Below are positions 52,025 through 60,375 of a stretch of 64,000 nt of DNA, in pieces. The notes under the pieces are model-generated. The model was not told the DNA's origin. It was given only the letters and a program-made list of their open reading frames with translations, and made no database searches. Within the stretch, counting starts at the first letter, position 1; every line of letters begins with the position of its first letter. The translations under genes and the position numbers were made by a program. Source of the stretch: Marinobacter bohaiensis (lineage in GTDB: Bacteria; Pseudomonadota; Gammaproteobacteria; Pseudomonadales; Oleiphilaceae); contig NZ_QGEH01000001.1 of assembly GCF_003258515.1 (NCBI RefSeq), positions 620,001-684,000 of the forward strand. The letters are read 5' to 3'.

Positions 52025-52078
52025 CTGATCAAAGTTAATGCACTCTGAAAGTTAATGCACCCTGACCCCTTTAATCAC
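52025..52078. repeat. Dispersed AAAGTTAATGCA-CTCTGACCCCTTTAAT repeat, two tandem partial copies
   Basis: Two tandem partial copies of AAAGTTAATGCACTCTGA, the second extended by CCCCTTTAATCAC, lie between the GFA gene and the LysR gene end. Related copies occur near 54.3 and 56.25 kb. Confidence 0.7.
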
Positions 52079-52097
52079 CCCGGACGGGAACACCAGA

Positions 52098-53036
52098 TTA
52101 CTGGTGCCCCGTATCCCGCGCACGGTGTGTCGCAACAGGCGCATGCTCGGCCATCAGGTCGGCGACCCAGTCGATGAACACCCGCAGCTTCGTACTGATG
52201 TACCGGTTGGACGGAAACGCCACGTACAGCGTGATCGGGTCCATGTGCCAGCCATCGAATAACCGCACCAGTTCGCCCCGCGAGACGGGGTCCCGGGCCA
52301 TGTAGTCCGGCAACCACAGTACCCCGAGGCCGGCCACACCGGCGGCCAGGTAGGCGTTGCCGTCGTCGACGGCGACAGCGTGATGCCCCTGGGTTTTGAC
52401 CACTTCGCCGTCGCGACGCATCACCGAGGGAAAGAAGCCGGTGGAGGTCCAGGTGAACCCCACGGTGTAGTGATCGGGCGTCGCCAGATCCTGCGGGTGT
52501 TCAGGCGCCCCGGCGCTTTCCAGATAGCTCGGCGCCGCGTAAACGCCGATCGGCAATTCGCCCACCCGGCGGGCCACCAGCGAGGCCTCGGTGATCTCCC
52601 CGCCCCGGACGACGCAGTCCACCCCGTCCTCAATCAGATCCACCACCCGGTCACTGACGCCCAGTTCCAGCTGGATGTCCGGGTACTGCGCACGGAACCC
52701 GGGCAGTGCCGGAATCAGGATCAGGCGGGCCAGGGGGCTGGGCACGTCCACGCGCAGCCGGCCCCGGGGCAGCGCCGAGGCGTTGGACAGGCCGGTTTCG
52801 GCGTCGTCCAGGTCGGCCAGCAGCTTGACCACCCGGTCGTAATAGGTGGCACCGGCGGCCGTCACGTTCACCTTGCGCGTGGTGCGGTTGAGCAGCTTCA
52901 CCCGCAGCCGTGCCTCCAGGTACTGCACGTGCTGCGTCACGCTGGTCTTGCTCATGTGGAGCGTGTCCGCGGCCCTGGTAAAGCTGCCCGTTTCCACAAC
53001 CCGGACAAAGGCCCGCATGGCATTGAGCCGATCCAT
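52098..53036 (-). CDS. LysR family transcriptional regulator
   Basis: This 312-residue regulator has MDRLNAMRAFVRVVETGSFT and KTSVTQHVQYLEARLRVKLL as its HTH and an effector domain from about residue 90. It belongs to the CrgA/AaeR-like group (VNVTAAGATYYDRV). It is divergent from the RidA-family gene 143 bases away, which it may control. The C-terminal 20 residues (AEHAPVATHRARDTGHQ) look non-conserved. Confidence 0.88.
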   Translation of the reverse strand: MDRLNAMRAFVRVVETGSFTRAADTLHMSKTSVTQHVQYLEARLRVKLLNRTTRKVNVTAAGATYYDRVVKLLADLDDAETGLSNASALPRGRLRVDVPSPLARLILIPALPGFRAQYPDIQLELGVSDRVVDLIEDGVDCVVRGGEITEASLVARRVGELPIGVYAAPSYLESAGAPEHPQDLATPDHYTVGFTWTSTGFFPSVMRRDGEVVKTQGHHAVAVDDGNAYLAAGVAGLGVLWLPDYMARDPVSRGELVRLFDGWHMDPITLYVAFPSNRYISTKLRVFIDWVADLMAEHAPVATHRARDTGHQ

Positions 53037-53179
53037 TGTTCTTCCTGCGTACCACGATTGTTTGTTTTCAGCAAACAGTGTGTGTCGGAAAACGCCGTTT
53101 ATCCACCCATAGCGGATGGATAAAGTTTTCCCAGGATCTATTCAGGGTCGGGATCGACCCACCACAGGAGCATTTTGAC

Positions 53180-53572
53180 ATGACCCAACGTGAAACCATT
53201 TACCCGGCCGGTCGGCATGACCTTTACAACAAGCATGGTTATTCAGCCGCGATCAAATCCGGCGATCTGCTGTTCGTCTCCGGGCAGGTCGGCAGCCGCA
53301 GCGACGCCTCACCGGAGCCGGACTTCGAAGCCCAGGTCTGTCTCGCTTTCGACAATCTCAAGGCGACCCTGAAAGCGGCGGGATGCGGGTTGGAGGACAT
53401 CGTCGACCTGACAACCTTCCACACCGATCCGGAAAACCAGTTCGACACAGTCATGGCCGTGAAAGGCGATATTTTTCCGGAAGCACCGTACCCAAACTGG
53501 ACCGCGCTCGGCGTGAACTGGCTCGCGGGGTTCGACTTCGAGATCAAGGTGATTGCTCGTATTCCTGGGTGA
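53180..53572 (+). CDS. RidA family protein
   Basis: This 130-residue protein of the RidA/YjgF family has SAAIKSGDLLFVSGQVGS and FDNLKATLKAAGCGLEDIVDL, the usual trimer core, and ends FEIKVIARIPG. The RidA arginine that holds the imine carboxylate should be Arg127 in IARIPG, where classical RidA has a variant context, so it may belong to an Rid subfamily rather than canonical RidA. It would hydrolyse enamine/imine intermediates or related compounds. It is divergent from the LysR regulator. Confidence 0.87.
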   Translation: MTQRETIYPAGRHDLYNKHGYSAAIKSGDLLFVSGQVGSRSDASPEPDFEAQVCLAFDNLKATLKAAGCGLEDIVDLTTFHTDPENQFDTVMAVKGDIFPEAPYPNWTALGVNWLAGFDFEIKVIARIPG

Positions 53573-53680
53573 AGCGTGGATCCTGAAGTTGCTTTGGCGG
53601 GGTGCCGCTGAGTGGGGAAGTCGGGGGCCGGTGAGGTGGTGTCTGGCTCCGGTTTTTTAAGGGAGCTTTTATCCCTCAGC

Positions 53681-53738
53681 GGGGTCAGGTCTTGTCTATT
53701 GCTACCTGCATTGCCGGGGCAAAACACAAGACCTGCCC
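53681..53738. repeat. Dispersed inverted repeat (GGTCAGGTCTTG...CAAGACCTG)
   Basis: A hairpin-forming element has CAGGTCTTG at its left end, CAAGACCTG at its right and GGCAAAAC-like inner arms. It is a diverged copy of the elements at 56.1 and 58.4 kb. Confidence 0.75.
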
Positions 53739-53759
53739 GTGAGCCTCATGGACTGTCTG

Positions 53760-54044
53760 TTAGTGAAGGATGGAAACGCCTTCCTGTTCTGCCACGGTTT
53801 GGGCATCCGCTCGCTCAATGATTTTCACAAGAGCCGACAGAATCGCCTCGTCCTCCCGGACATCCTTGCCGCTCACGAAGGTCTGCTTCTGGGGTTCGGC
53901 GTTCTCTTCAGCGATAAATGAGATGACGACTTCCGATGCCCGATCCGGCGTTTCTCCAAAGTACTCCAGTGAAATCAACGGGTAGCCATGGAAGCCTTTC
54001 TTGACCTGCTTTGCGATACGCTTCTTAGCTTTATCCACATTCAT
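53760..54044 (-). CDS. Conserved hypothetical protein, 94 residues
   Basis: This small soluble protein begins MNVDKAKKRIAKQVKKGFHG, with a lysine-rich N-terminal helix, followed by YPLISLEYFGETPDRASEVV and an acidic C-terminal half (DVREDEAILSALVKIIERAD). I do not recognise the domain; the composition suggests a stable alpha/beta fold. The start at MNVD is chosen because the upstream open frame is unlike protein. It is flanked on both sides by dispersed repeats. Confidence 0.6.
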   Translation of the reverse strand: MNVDKAKKRIAKQVKKGFHGYPLISLEYFGETPDRASEVVISFIAEENAEPQKQTFVSGKDVREDEAILSALVKIIERADAQTVAEQEGVSILH

Positions 54045-54267
54045 GGTGAGCGCCCGGTGGTGAGGAGGTTGGAAAAGAGCGGACGGCTGCAACGCGTGAA
54101 CTGAGATAACGGACGGCCGCTCAACCAGTGCCCCATGTGGGACAACGTATCCTATAACGAGAGCGGCGGCTACCGGACCCGCCTCCGTTCGTTTAGCGCC
54201 TTTCATTCAACCCATAGCCCGCGCGCGCCTAGCCGCCGGGAGGCTGGCTACACAAACTCTCTGCTGA

Positions 54268-54327
54268 GAAATTAATGCACTCTGACCCCTTTAATCCAGA
54301 AATCAATGCACTCTGCCCCTTTAACCG
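54268..54327. repeat. Dispersed TTAATGCACTCTGACCCCTTTAAT repeat, two copies
   Basis: GAAATTAATGCACTCTGACC with CCTTTAATCC is followed directly by GAAATCAATGCACTCTGCCC with CTTTAACC. This is a direct duplication of the same short element seen near 52.05 and 56.25 kb, about 110 bases upstream of the sugar dehydrogenase gene. Confidence 0.75.
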
Positions 54328-54438
54328 GAAAGGCCTCCGGGGGGATAAGGGACAGGGTTGACGAATTTTTAACCAGATCTAATCTGTTTATGTGGTGTTT
54401 TCCTAAAGCATAAAAACAGCACGGATGGTCCAACAATC

Positions 54439-55725
54439 ATGAAAAAATCCTCCTCCATACGTTATGTGGGTGTCGTGGCAGCCTCGTCGGTGTTGTTCGG
54501 TTTGCCGATGAGCCTACAGGCCCAGGCGCCCCAAATCAGCCAGACTGTGTTCATGGAAGGCCTCGAAAACCCCTGGGATATGGCCTTCCTGTCCGATGGA
54601 ACCATGTTTTTTACTGAAAAGTGTAAAGGCCTCTCGGTCCGACTCCCGGATGGCACGGTCAATAACCTGCTAGGCATGGGAGGCACCGAGGGCTATTCCG
54701 TGACCGCCGACGATCTGTTCTGTAACGGACAAGCGGGCATGAATGGTGTGGCTCTCGACCCCAACTTCGACAGCAACAGAACTGTCTTTGTTTATTCCGC
54801 CTCCCGTATGGGCGACGATCCTGCAACGAACCGTGTGGTACGACTGTCTGTCAGCGATGATTTTTCCAGTGTCTCTAACCGTACAGACATCGTTGAGAAC
54901 ATTCCGTATAAGCAGGCTCCCACCGATCACCCCTTCGGTGACGCCGGAGCCCATAATGGAGGGCGCATCCGCTTTAATCCGGGTGATGGTTTCCTCTACG
55001 TGACCACAGGTGACAACCACAACAGCAGCCTGCCGCAATTCGGAGACAATCTTGGCTCCAAGGTTCTGCGCATTGACCGTGATGGCAAGGCAGCTCCGAT
55101 GAATGTTGACGCGTTACCTGATGGGTTCGACGCTCGCACTTTCACCTACGGCCACCGCAACGTTCAGGGCATTGCATTTCATCCGCAAACTCATCAGCCA
55201 ATTATCACCGAGCATGGTCCATGGCATACCGATGAAGTAAATGCCCTGGTGCCCGGTGGAAATAGTGGGTGGGACCCCCGACCTAACATGGCGGGGCGTG
55301 ATGATTGTCCTGACAACTACTGTGGCTATCAGCCAAACCAGAACGAAGGCATGGACCCTGAAGAAAGAAGGAAATACATGCCGATGACCGATTATGAAAC
55401 CTACCCGGATGCCATGAGGCCACTGTGGACCAACGACAATTACTCTCAGGGCATCAGCAGTGCGGCTTTCCTGGAGGGTGAGCAGTGGGGTGACTGGAAT
55501 GGTCGCCTGGTTGTCAGTTTCCTGGGCATTGGCTTTGGTGGTACGCCGGTGGGCCAGCGTATTAACGTCATCGACCTGATGCCATGGGGGCCAACCATCA
55601 TGGATAACAAAGAGATGCCTCTTTCAGCCGGCCCGGCCCGTTTCCGTAGCTTGGTGATGGGGCCGGACGGTTCTCTCTATGCCGCGGTTGATGAAGGTCA
55701 GATTCATCGTTTTACCGCAGAGTAA
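54439..55725 (+). CDS. PQQ-dependent aldose sugar dehydrogenase (sorbosone/glucose dehydrogenase family)
   Basis: This 428-residue periplasmic six-bladed beta-propeller of the soluble glucose/sorbosone dehydrogenase family has a signal peptide ending about residue 29 (MSLQAQA). Family landmarks are LENPWDMAFLSDGTMFFTEK, AHNGGRIRFNPGDGFLYVTT with the catalytic His equivalent in GDAGAHNGG, YGHRNVQGIAFHPQ and EHGPWHTDEVN. A cysteine-containing insert (GRDDCPDNYCGYQPN, near 290) could form a disulfide. It would oxidise aldoses with bound PQQ and pass electrons to the cytochrome c encoded 59 bases downstream. Confidence 0.87.
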   Translation: MKKSSSIRYVGVVAASSVLFGLPMSLQAQAPQISQTVFMEGLENPWDMAFLSDGTMFFTEKCKGLSVRLPDGTVNNLLGMGGTEGYSVTADDLFCNGQAGMNGVALDPNFDSNRTVFVYSASRMGDDPATNRVVRLSVSDDFSSVSNRTDIVENIPYKQAPTDHPFGDAGAHNGGRIRFNPGDGFLYVTTGDNHNSSLPQFGDNLGSKVLRIDRDGKAAPMNVDALPDGFDARTFTYGHRNVQGIAFHPQTHQPIITEHGPWHTDEVNALVPGGNSGWDPRPNMAGRDDCPDNYCGYQPNQNEGMDPEERRKYMPMTDYETYPDAMRPLWTNDNYSQGISSAAFLEGEQWGDWNGRLVVSFLGIGFGGTPVGQRINVIDLMPWGPTIMDNKEMPLSAGPARFRSLVMGPDGSLYAAVDEGQIHRFTAE

Positions 55726-55784
55726 ACGGGCACCCGCACTGCCACGGGGCAGTGCGGGTGCCACAAAATATGTGAGGAAAAACC

Positions 55785-56096
55785 GTGGTACGTATTGTGA
55801 CGTGTGCGATGACCATATCGTTGCTCTGCACACCTCTGCAGGCGGCGGACCAAGAGGCAGGCAAAACATTGTATTCGAATAATTGTGCCCAGTGTCACGG
55901 CCCCACGGCCAAAGGCATGGCCAGTTTTCCATCCCTTACAGGTCGTGACGCGAACTACCTTAAATCCCGTCTTGAAACCTACAGAGCCGGCGAGAGGGTG
56001 GGCGCAAACTCCGCGCTGATGATTCCGAATGCGCGAGATTTGAGTGATGAGGATATAGCTAACCTTTCAGAATTCATTTCCCAGAACTTTGAGTAG
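55785..56096 (+). CDS. Small periplasmic cytochrome c
   Basis: This 103-residue class I cytochrome has a signal peptide to about residue 20 (LLCTPLQA), haem-binding CAQCH (Cys34, Cys37, His38) and probable axial Met79 in SALMIPNA. It starts with GTG after GAGGAAAAACC. It follows the PQQ-type sugar dehydrogenase and is its likely electron acceptor. A GC-rich inverted repeat (GGCACCCGCACTGCC / GGCAGTGCGGGTGCC) lies in the gap between the genes (about 55729-55762) and may separate or tune the two transcripts. Confidence 0.87.
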   Translation: MVRIVTCAMTISLLCTPLQAADQEAGKTLYSNNCAQCHGPTAKGMASFPSLTGRDANYLKSRLETYRAGERVGANSALMIPNARDLSDEDIANLSEFISQNFE

Positions 56097-56104
56097 GCAA
56101 CTGG

Positions 56105-56262
56105 AATGCCCAGGGTCAGGTCTTGCCTTTTGCTATCCGTATGGCAGGGGCAAAACGCAAGACCTGACCCCGAGTCTTGTGCAAGACCTGACCCCGAGTC
56201 TTGTGACCCCGAGTCTTGGGACTAGTTCAGTTGATCAAAGTTAATGCGCTCTGACCCTTCTT
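56105..56262. repeat. REP-like composite repeat with tandem duplications
   Basis: An inverted element runs from AATGCCCAGGGTCAGGTCTTGC through ACGCAAGACCTGACCC. Two 24-bp tandem copies of GCAAGACCTGACCCCGAGTC..TTGT follow (56157-56204), then a 15-bp partial copy. A short GATCAAAGTTAATGCGCTCTGACCC element follows at 56232. No transposase is present. Confidence 0.8.
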
Positions 56263-56357
56263 TTGATTCCAGGCTAAGTGACCGTTTCCTGGGCGACGAC
56301 GTCGCCCGATTTCCCATTGCCATCCTGGTGCGACATATTTTGAGGCGCACTAGCCGA

Positions 56358-57260
56358 TCAATCACCCTGCGCCTTCACGAAATCGATAAATGCGCGAAGG
56401 GGCGCTGGCACGAGACGGTGACCGGGATAGTAGAGGTAAGGCCCGGAAAAACGCTGCCACCAGGGTTCAAGGATCGGCTCGAGGGCGCCGCTCTCGAGGT
56501 GCGGTTGCAGCCACTGCTCGAATAACTGGATGACCCCCGTTCCGGCGATCGCTGCCTGTACCGAGAGTTCGACGGCGCTCCCGATGCTTACGGTCAGGGG
56601 GCCCCGGGGCTCGATCATCACGGTTTCGCCGTCTCGCTCGAACTCCCAGGGATGCGAGATGCCGGAGCTGAAGCGACCCGTCAGGCAGGGGAGGTCGAGC
56701 AAGTCCCGCGGGTGATCCGGTCGACCAACGCGATCCAGGAGTGCCGGGGCGGCGGCGGTTGCGAAGCGCTGGGTGCGCGGTCCTATGGGGACGGCGATCA
56801 TGTCCTGCTCTAGGCGTTCGTCGTAGCGGATGCCGGCGTCGCACCCTGCGGCAATGACATCGACCACAGTGCTCTCGGCAACGATTTCCAGTTGGATACC
56901 CGGATATGCCGCCAGGAAAGACGGTACGATGGCCGGCAATACCAGTCGCGCGGCGCTGACGGGAACGTTTAGCCGCAGTGTTCCGCTGGGTTTGTCCCGG
57001 AATTGGTTCAGCGTATCCAGCGCCGTCTCGATCTCGCTCATTGCCGGCCCGAGCCGGGATAGCAGCATTGCACCTGCCTCTGTCGGCACCACACTGCGCG
57101 TCGACCGGTTAAAGAGTCGAATACCCAGGGACGACTCCATCCGCCGCACCGCATCGCTCAATCGGGAAGGGCTGCTACCCGTTACCCGCGCTGCCTGCCG
57201 AAAGCCGCCCGCCCTTGCCACGGCCACCACAACGCCCAGATCACTCAAGTCGGTCTTCAT
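56358..57260 (-). CDS. LysR family transcriptional regulator
   Basis: This 300-residue regulator begins MKTDLSDLGVVVAVARAGGF, followed by SPSRLSDAVRRMESSLGIRL (HTH), and the effector domain starts about residue 88 (LRLNVPVSAARLVLPAIVPS). The ATG of MKTDLS is chosen over a 16-codon extension. It is divergent from an aldo/keto reductase gene 98 bases away and is its probable regulator. Confidence 0.87.
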   Translation of the reverse strand: MKTDLSDLGVVVAVARAGGFRQAARVTGSSPSRLSDAVRRMESSLGIRLFNRSTRSVVPTEAGAMLLSRLGPAMSEIETALDTLNQFRDKPSGTLRLNVPVSAARLVLPAIVPSFLAAYPGIQLEIVAESTVVDVIAAGCDAGIRYDERLEQDMIAVPIGPRTQRFATAAAPALLDRVGRPDHPRDLLDLPCLTGRFSSGISHPWEFERDGETVMIEPRGPLTVSIGSAVELSVQAAIAGTGVIQLFEQWLQPHLESGALEPILEPWWQRFSGPYLYYPGHRLVPAPLRAFIDFVKAQGD

Positions 57261-57358
57261 TGTTCGTATATCCGTACAGCCCGTACTGATTTCGCCCGAT
57301 TGTCGCACACCTCGCCCCTTTTTAGACTTGTAACAGGTTTATCGGCAGGAGAGTCCTA

Positions 57359-58246
57359 ATGCGTTCTATTCATCGTGAAGCGTCCAATTTGAGTTACAGC
57401 AGCGAGTTCAGGCTGGGCGAGCGCCCTGTTAAACGGTTGGGGTACGGCGCCATGCAATTGGCTGGGCCTGGCGTATTCGGTCCGCCGGAAGATCCAGAGG
57501 CAGCAAAAGCTGTGCTCCGCGAAGTGACTGCCAATGGCGTGAACCACATCGATACGTCCGACTTCTACGGACCGCACGTCACCAACCGGCTCATTCGCGA
57601 GGCACTGCATCCTTACACAGACGATCTGACAATCGTCACCAAGGTGGGCGCGCGCCGCGACGCCGAAGGCCAGTGGCTGCCGGCTTTTTCCCGGGAGGAA
57701 CTGGTCCAGGCGGTGCACGACAACCTGGAGAACCTTGGCGTCGACACCCTGGACGTGGTCAACCTGCGTGCGATGTTTTCCGCACAAGGGCCGGCCGAGG
57801 GATCGCTGGAGGCGCCGTTCACCGTGCTGGCGGAATTGCAGCAGCAGGGATTGATCCGCCACTTGGGACTGAGCAACGTCACGCCGGGGCAGGTGGAAGA
57901 AGCGCGCCGCATTGCACCCATCGTCTGTGTGCAGAACCACTACAACCTAGCGCACCGGGATGACGATGGGCTGATCGATACCCTCGCGAGCGAGCAGATC
58001 GCCTACGTGCCCTTTTTCCCCTTAGGCGGCTTCTCGCCCCTGCAGTCATCCATTCTCGATGACGTCGCAACAAGCCTGGATGCCAAGCCCATGCAGGTTG
58101 CGCTAGCCTGGCTGCTGCGCCGTTCGCCAAACATCCTGCTGATTCCCGGGACCTCATCGGTCGCCCACCTGCGGGAGAACCTGGCGGCTGCAGAACTGAC
58201 GTTGCCGGAATCAGCCATGGCTGAGCTGGAGCTGGTGGTAATGTGA
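57359..58246 (+). CDS. Aldo/keto reductase family oxidoreductase
   Basis: This 295-residue (beta/alpha)8 reductase has the active-site segment HIDTSDFYGPHVTNRLIREA (Asp, Tyr), Lys in TIVTKVGARRD, and C-terminal cofactor loop LLIPGTSSVAHLREN. The catalytic His position is not in the usual HRVD phrase; the region reads VNLRAMFSAQG, so that base may be replaced. CAGGAGAG precedes ATG. It belongs to the small bacterial AKR branch with NADPH preference. It is divergent from LysR. Inferred role: carbonyl detoxification. Confidence 0.85.
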   Translation: MRSIHREASNLSYSSEFRLGERPVKRLGYGAMQLAGPGVFGPPEDPEAAKAVLREVTANGVNHIDTSDFYGPHVTNRLIREALHPYTDDLTIVTKVGARRDAEGQWLPAFSREELVQAVHDNLENLGVDTLDVVNLRAMFSAQGPAEGSLEAPFTVLAELQQQGLIRHLGLSNVTPGQVEEARRIAPIVCVQNHYNLAHRDDDGLIDTLASEQIAYVPFFPLGGFSPLQSSILDDVATSLDAKPMQVALAWLLRRSPNILLIPGTSSVAHLRENLAAAELTLPESAMAELELVVM

Positions 58247-58342
58247 GCCCAGCCAAACGGATCGGATTCCTGCGGAACGGCTGAGTCACTTTGCGGAGCC
58301 GGTCAGGAGAACCCGCGCAACGCGGTCCCTGTCTGCCTTCCT

Positions 58343-58479
58343 AGGAATGCCCAGGGTTACAGGAATGCCCAGGGTCACAGGAATGCCCAGGGTCAGGTCT
58401 TGCCTTTTGCTATCTGTATGGCAGGGGCAAAACGCAAGACCTGACTCCGAGTCTAGACTTTGACTCCGAGTCTAGACTT
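58343..58479. repeat. REP-like repeat cluster with 18-bp and 19-bp tandem arrays
   Basis: Three 18-bp tandem copies of AGGAATGCCCAGGGTCAC run from 58343 to 58396. They lead into the inverted GTCAGGTCTTGC..GCAAGACCTGAC element. Two perfect 19-bp copies of TGACTCCGAGTCTAGACTT (58442-58479) follow. This is the most expanded copy of the repeat family seen at 53.7 and 56.1 kb. Confidence 0.85.
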
Positions 58480-58827
58480 TCGGATCGCTTCCTTAATGTC
58501 CATATCTTCACGCATAACAGTTGTATATGCATCACCATGATCAATGTCCCAGTGACACATATTCCATAACTGATGGTCGGTCCAAAATTAGTCCGCACCC
58601 CTTGGTACGTCAACGTTCCCGACAGATAGCTGTGACTGCGCGCCCGAACAAAACGCTCAGGGCGATTGATATTTCCAAAATCACCGGCTCACGTAATCAG
58701 CTGTTTCAGAGAGGAAAATCAGAGGAGATGAGCGGCAGGCCAAGATAACGGTCACAGTGATCATTCTTCCAGAAGGGGAGGGCTGACGATTGTCGTTCGA
58801 GAAAATGGGTGCGCGGAGTCTGCTCTG
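58480..58827. other. Intergenic region after the repeat cluster
   Basis: No gene is supported. It is less GC-rich than the flanking genes. Short frames are present but lack ribosome-binding sites. It lies beyond the 3' end of the ABC-2 permease gene. Confidence 0.45.
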
Positions 58828-59634
58828 TTAACCCGCCGCCCGAGCCCCAACAATCCGCGTCCTCTGAGGCCGAAACCCCGCCGTTGCAATCAACGCCAGC
58901 ACTCCCGTCACCCCCACCAACACCCCAAACGCCACCGAGTTCCACTGCAAATACAGCGCAAACCGAATCGCCTCAACCGCGTGGGTAAACGGGTTGATCT
59001 GGCAGATCCAGTACAGCACCGGGCTGGCGTCCTGCATCTTCCACAGCGGATACAGCGCCGAGGACAAGAAGAACATGGGGAAGATGACGAAGTTCATCAC
59101 GCCGGCGAAGTTTTCCAGTTGTTTCACCCAGGTGGCGATGATGAGGCCGAGGGCGCCGAGCATGAGGGCGGTGAGCAGCAGGGCGGGGAAGACGGCGAGG
59201 TAGCCCAGGGGCGGGGGCTCGACGTCGAAAAAGTAAGCGATAAACAGGAACACGTAGACCTGTCCGATGGACACCACGCCCATGGCCAGCAGTTTGGTAA
59301 CCAGCAGGAAGGGCCGGGGCAGGGGGCTCATGAGCAGCACGCGCATGCTGCCCAGTTCCCGGTCGTACACCATGGACAGGGCGCCCTGCATGGAGTTGAA
59401 CAGGATGATCATGCCGCACAGGCCAGGGGCGATGTAGGTCTCGTAGGTGATGTAGGTGGCGTAGGGCGGGATGATGGACACGCCCAGTACGGCCCGGAAG
59501 CCGGCGGCGAACACGACGAGCCACAGCAGCGGGCGCACCAGGGCGCTGGCGAAGCGGGTGCGTTGCTGCCAGAAGCGCAGCCATTCGCGCACTTGAATGC
59601 CGAGGAAACAATGCCAGTACTGGGCCAGTCTCAT
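58828..59634 (-). CDS. ABC-2 type exporter permease of the quinoprotein (ped-type) locus
   Basis: This 268-residue, six-helix ABC-2 membrane protein contains GLCGMIILFNSMQGALSMVYDRELGSMRVLLMSP in two adjoining blocks, the classic ABC-2 amphipathic segment, and a final FRPQRTRIVGARAAG tail. With the ATPase gene 12 bases upstream it forms an exporter in the inner membrane. In Pseudomonas putida an equivalent permease-ATPase-propeller-binding protein set flanks the ped (ethanol/2-phenylethanol) genes; the exported molecule is unknown there as well. Confidence 0.87.
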   Translation of the reverse strand: MRLAQYWHCFLGIQVREWLRFWQQRTRFASALVRPLLWLVVFAAGFRAVLGVSIIPPYATYITYETYIAPGLCGMIILFNSMQGALSMVYDRELGSMRVLLMSPLPRPFLLVTKLLAMGVVSIGQVYVFLFIAYFFDVEPPPLGYLAVFPALLLTALMLGALGLIIATWVKQLENFAGVMNFVIFPMFFLSSALYPLWKMQDASPVLYWICQINPFTHAVEAIRFALYLQWNSVAFGVLVGVTGVLALIATAGFRPQRTRIVGARAAG

Positions 59635-59646
59635 ATCAACGCGCTC

Positions 59647-60375
59647 TCATGGTTGGCTGGCGCCGGTGAGCGCCTGAAACGTGTCCGCCAGGGTGGGCTG
59701 GCCCTGGGCCTCGCAGATCGCGTCGCCGTGGCCGTCCGCCAGGAGCTGGCCCTGGTGCAGGATGAGGATGCGGTCGTCCCGCTCCACTTCCTCGATCAGG
59801 TGGGTGGCCCAGAGCACGGTGAGGCCGTCGTCGTCACACAGCCGGCGCACGTGGGCGTTGAGCGCCTTGCGGCTGGGGATGTCGAGGCCGGCGGTGGGCT
59901 CGTCCAGCAGCAGGATGCCGGGGCGGTGCAGCAGGGCGCGGGCGATTTCCACGCGTCGGCGGTGGCCGCCGTTGAGCTGGCGCACGGCGTCGTTGCCGCG
60001 TTCGGTCAGCTCGAAGCGGGCCAGTTCCTCGTCGCAGCGTTGGCGGGCGGTTTTACGGGAGAGGCCATGCAGCGCGGCGTGGTACATCAGGTTCTGGCGC
60101 ACGGTCAGGTCCATGTCCAGCGCATTCTGCTGGAACACCACGCCGATGGCCTGCATGGCGGCGGCGGGCTGCTTGCGCAGGGAGCGGCCGCGCAGCCTGA
60201 TGTCGCCGGACTGCAGGGCCAGCAGGCGGGTGATCAGGCCGAACAGGGTGGTCTTGCCCGCGCCGTTGGGCCCGAGCATGGCGTGGAAGGCGCCGGGCGT
60301 GAGGTCGAAGCTGACCTCGCGTAACACCGGCCGGCGCCCGTACTGGAAACTGACGCGATCCACTTCGATGGTCAT
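59647..60375 (-). CDS. ABC exporter ATP-binding protein of the quinoprotein locus
   Basis: This 242-residue ABC ATPase has Walker A GPNGAGKT (35-42), Walker B ILLLDEPTAGLD and the switch WATHLIEEVE. The signature loop reads LNGGHRRRVEIARAL, with Asn and His in place of the common LSGGQ. Its start overlaps the beta-propeller stop by four bases (ATGA). It powers the ABC-2 permease encoded just after it. Confidence 0.88.
   Translation of the reverse strand: MTIEVDRVSFQYGRRPVLREVSFDLTPGAFHAMLGPNGAGKTTLFGLITRLLALQSGDIRLRGRSLRKQPAAAMQAIGVVFQQNALDMDLTVRQNLMYHAALHGLSRKTARQRCDEELARFELTERGNDAVRQLNGGHRRRVEIARALLHRPGILLLDEPTAGLDIPSRKALNAHVRRLCDDDGLTVLWATHLIEEVERDDRILILHQGQLLADGHGDAICEAQGQPTLADTFQALTGASQP

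Noticed and set aside
58981-60324. 447-codon plus-strand open frame opposite the ABC exporter genes
   Set aside because: It is antisense to an ATPase with intact Walker motifs and has a biased His/Gln/Gly composition typical of shadow frames.
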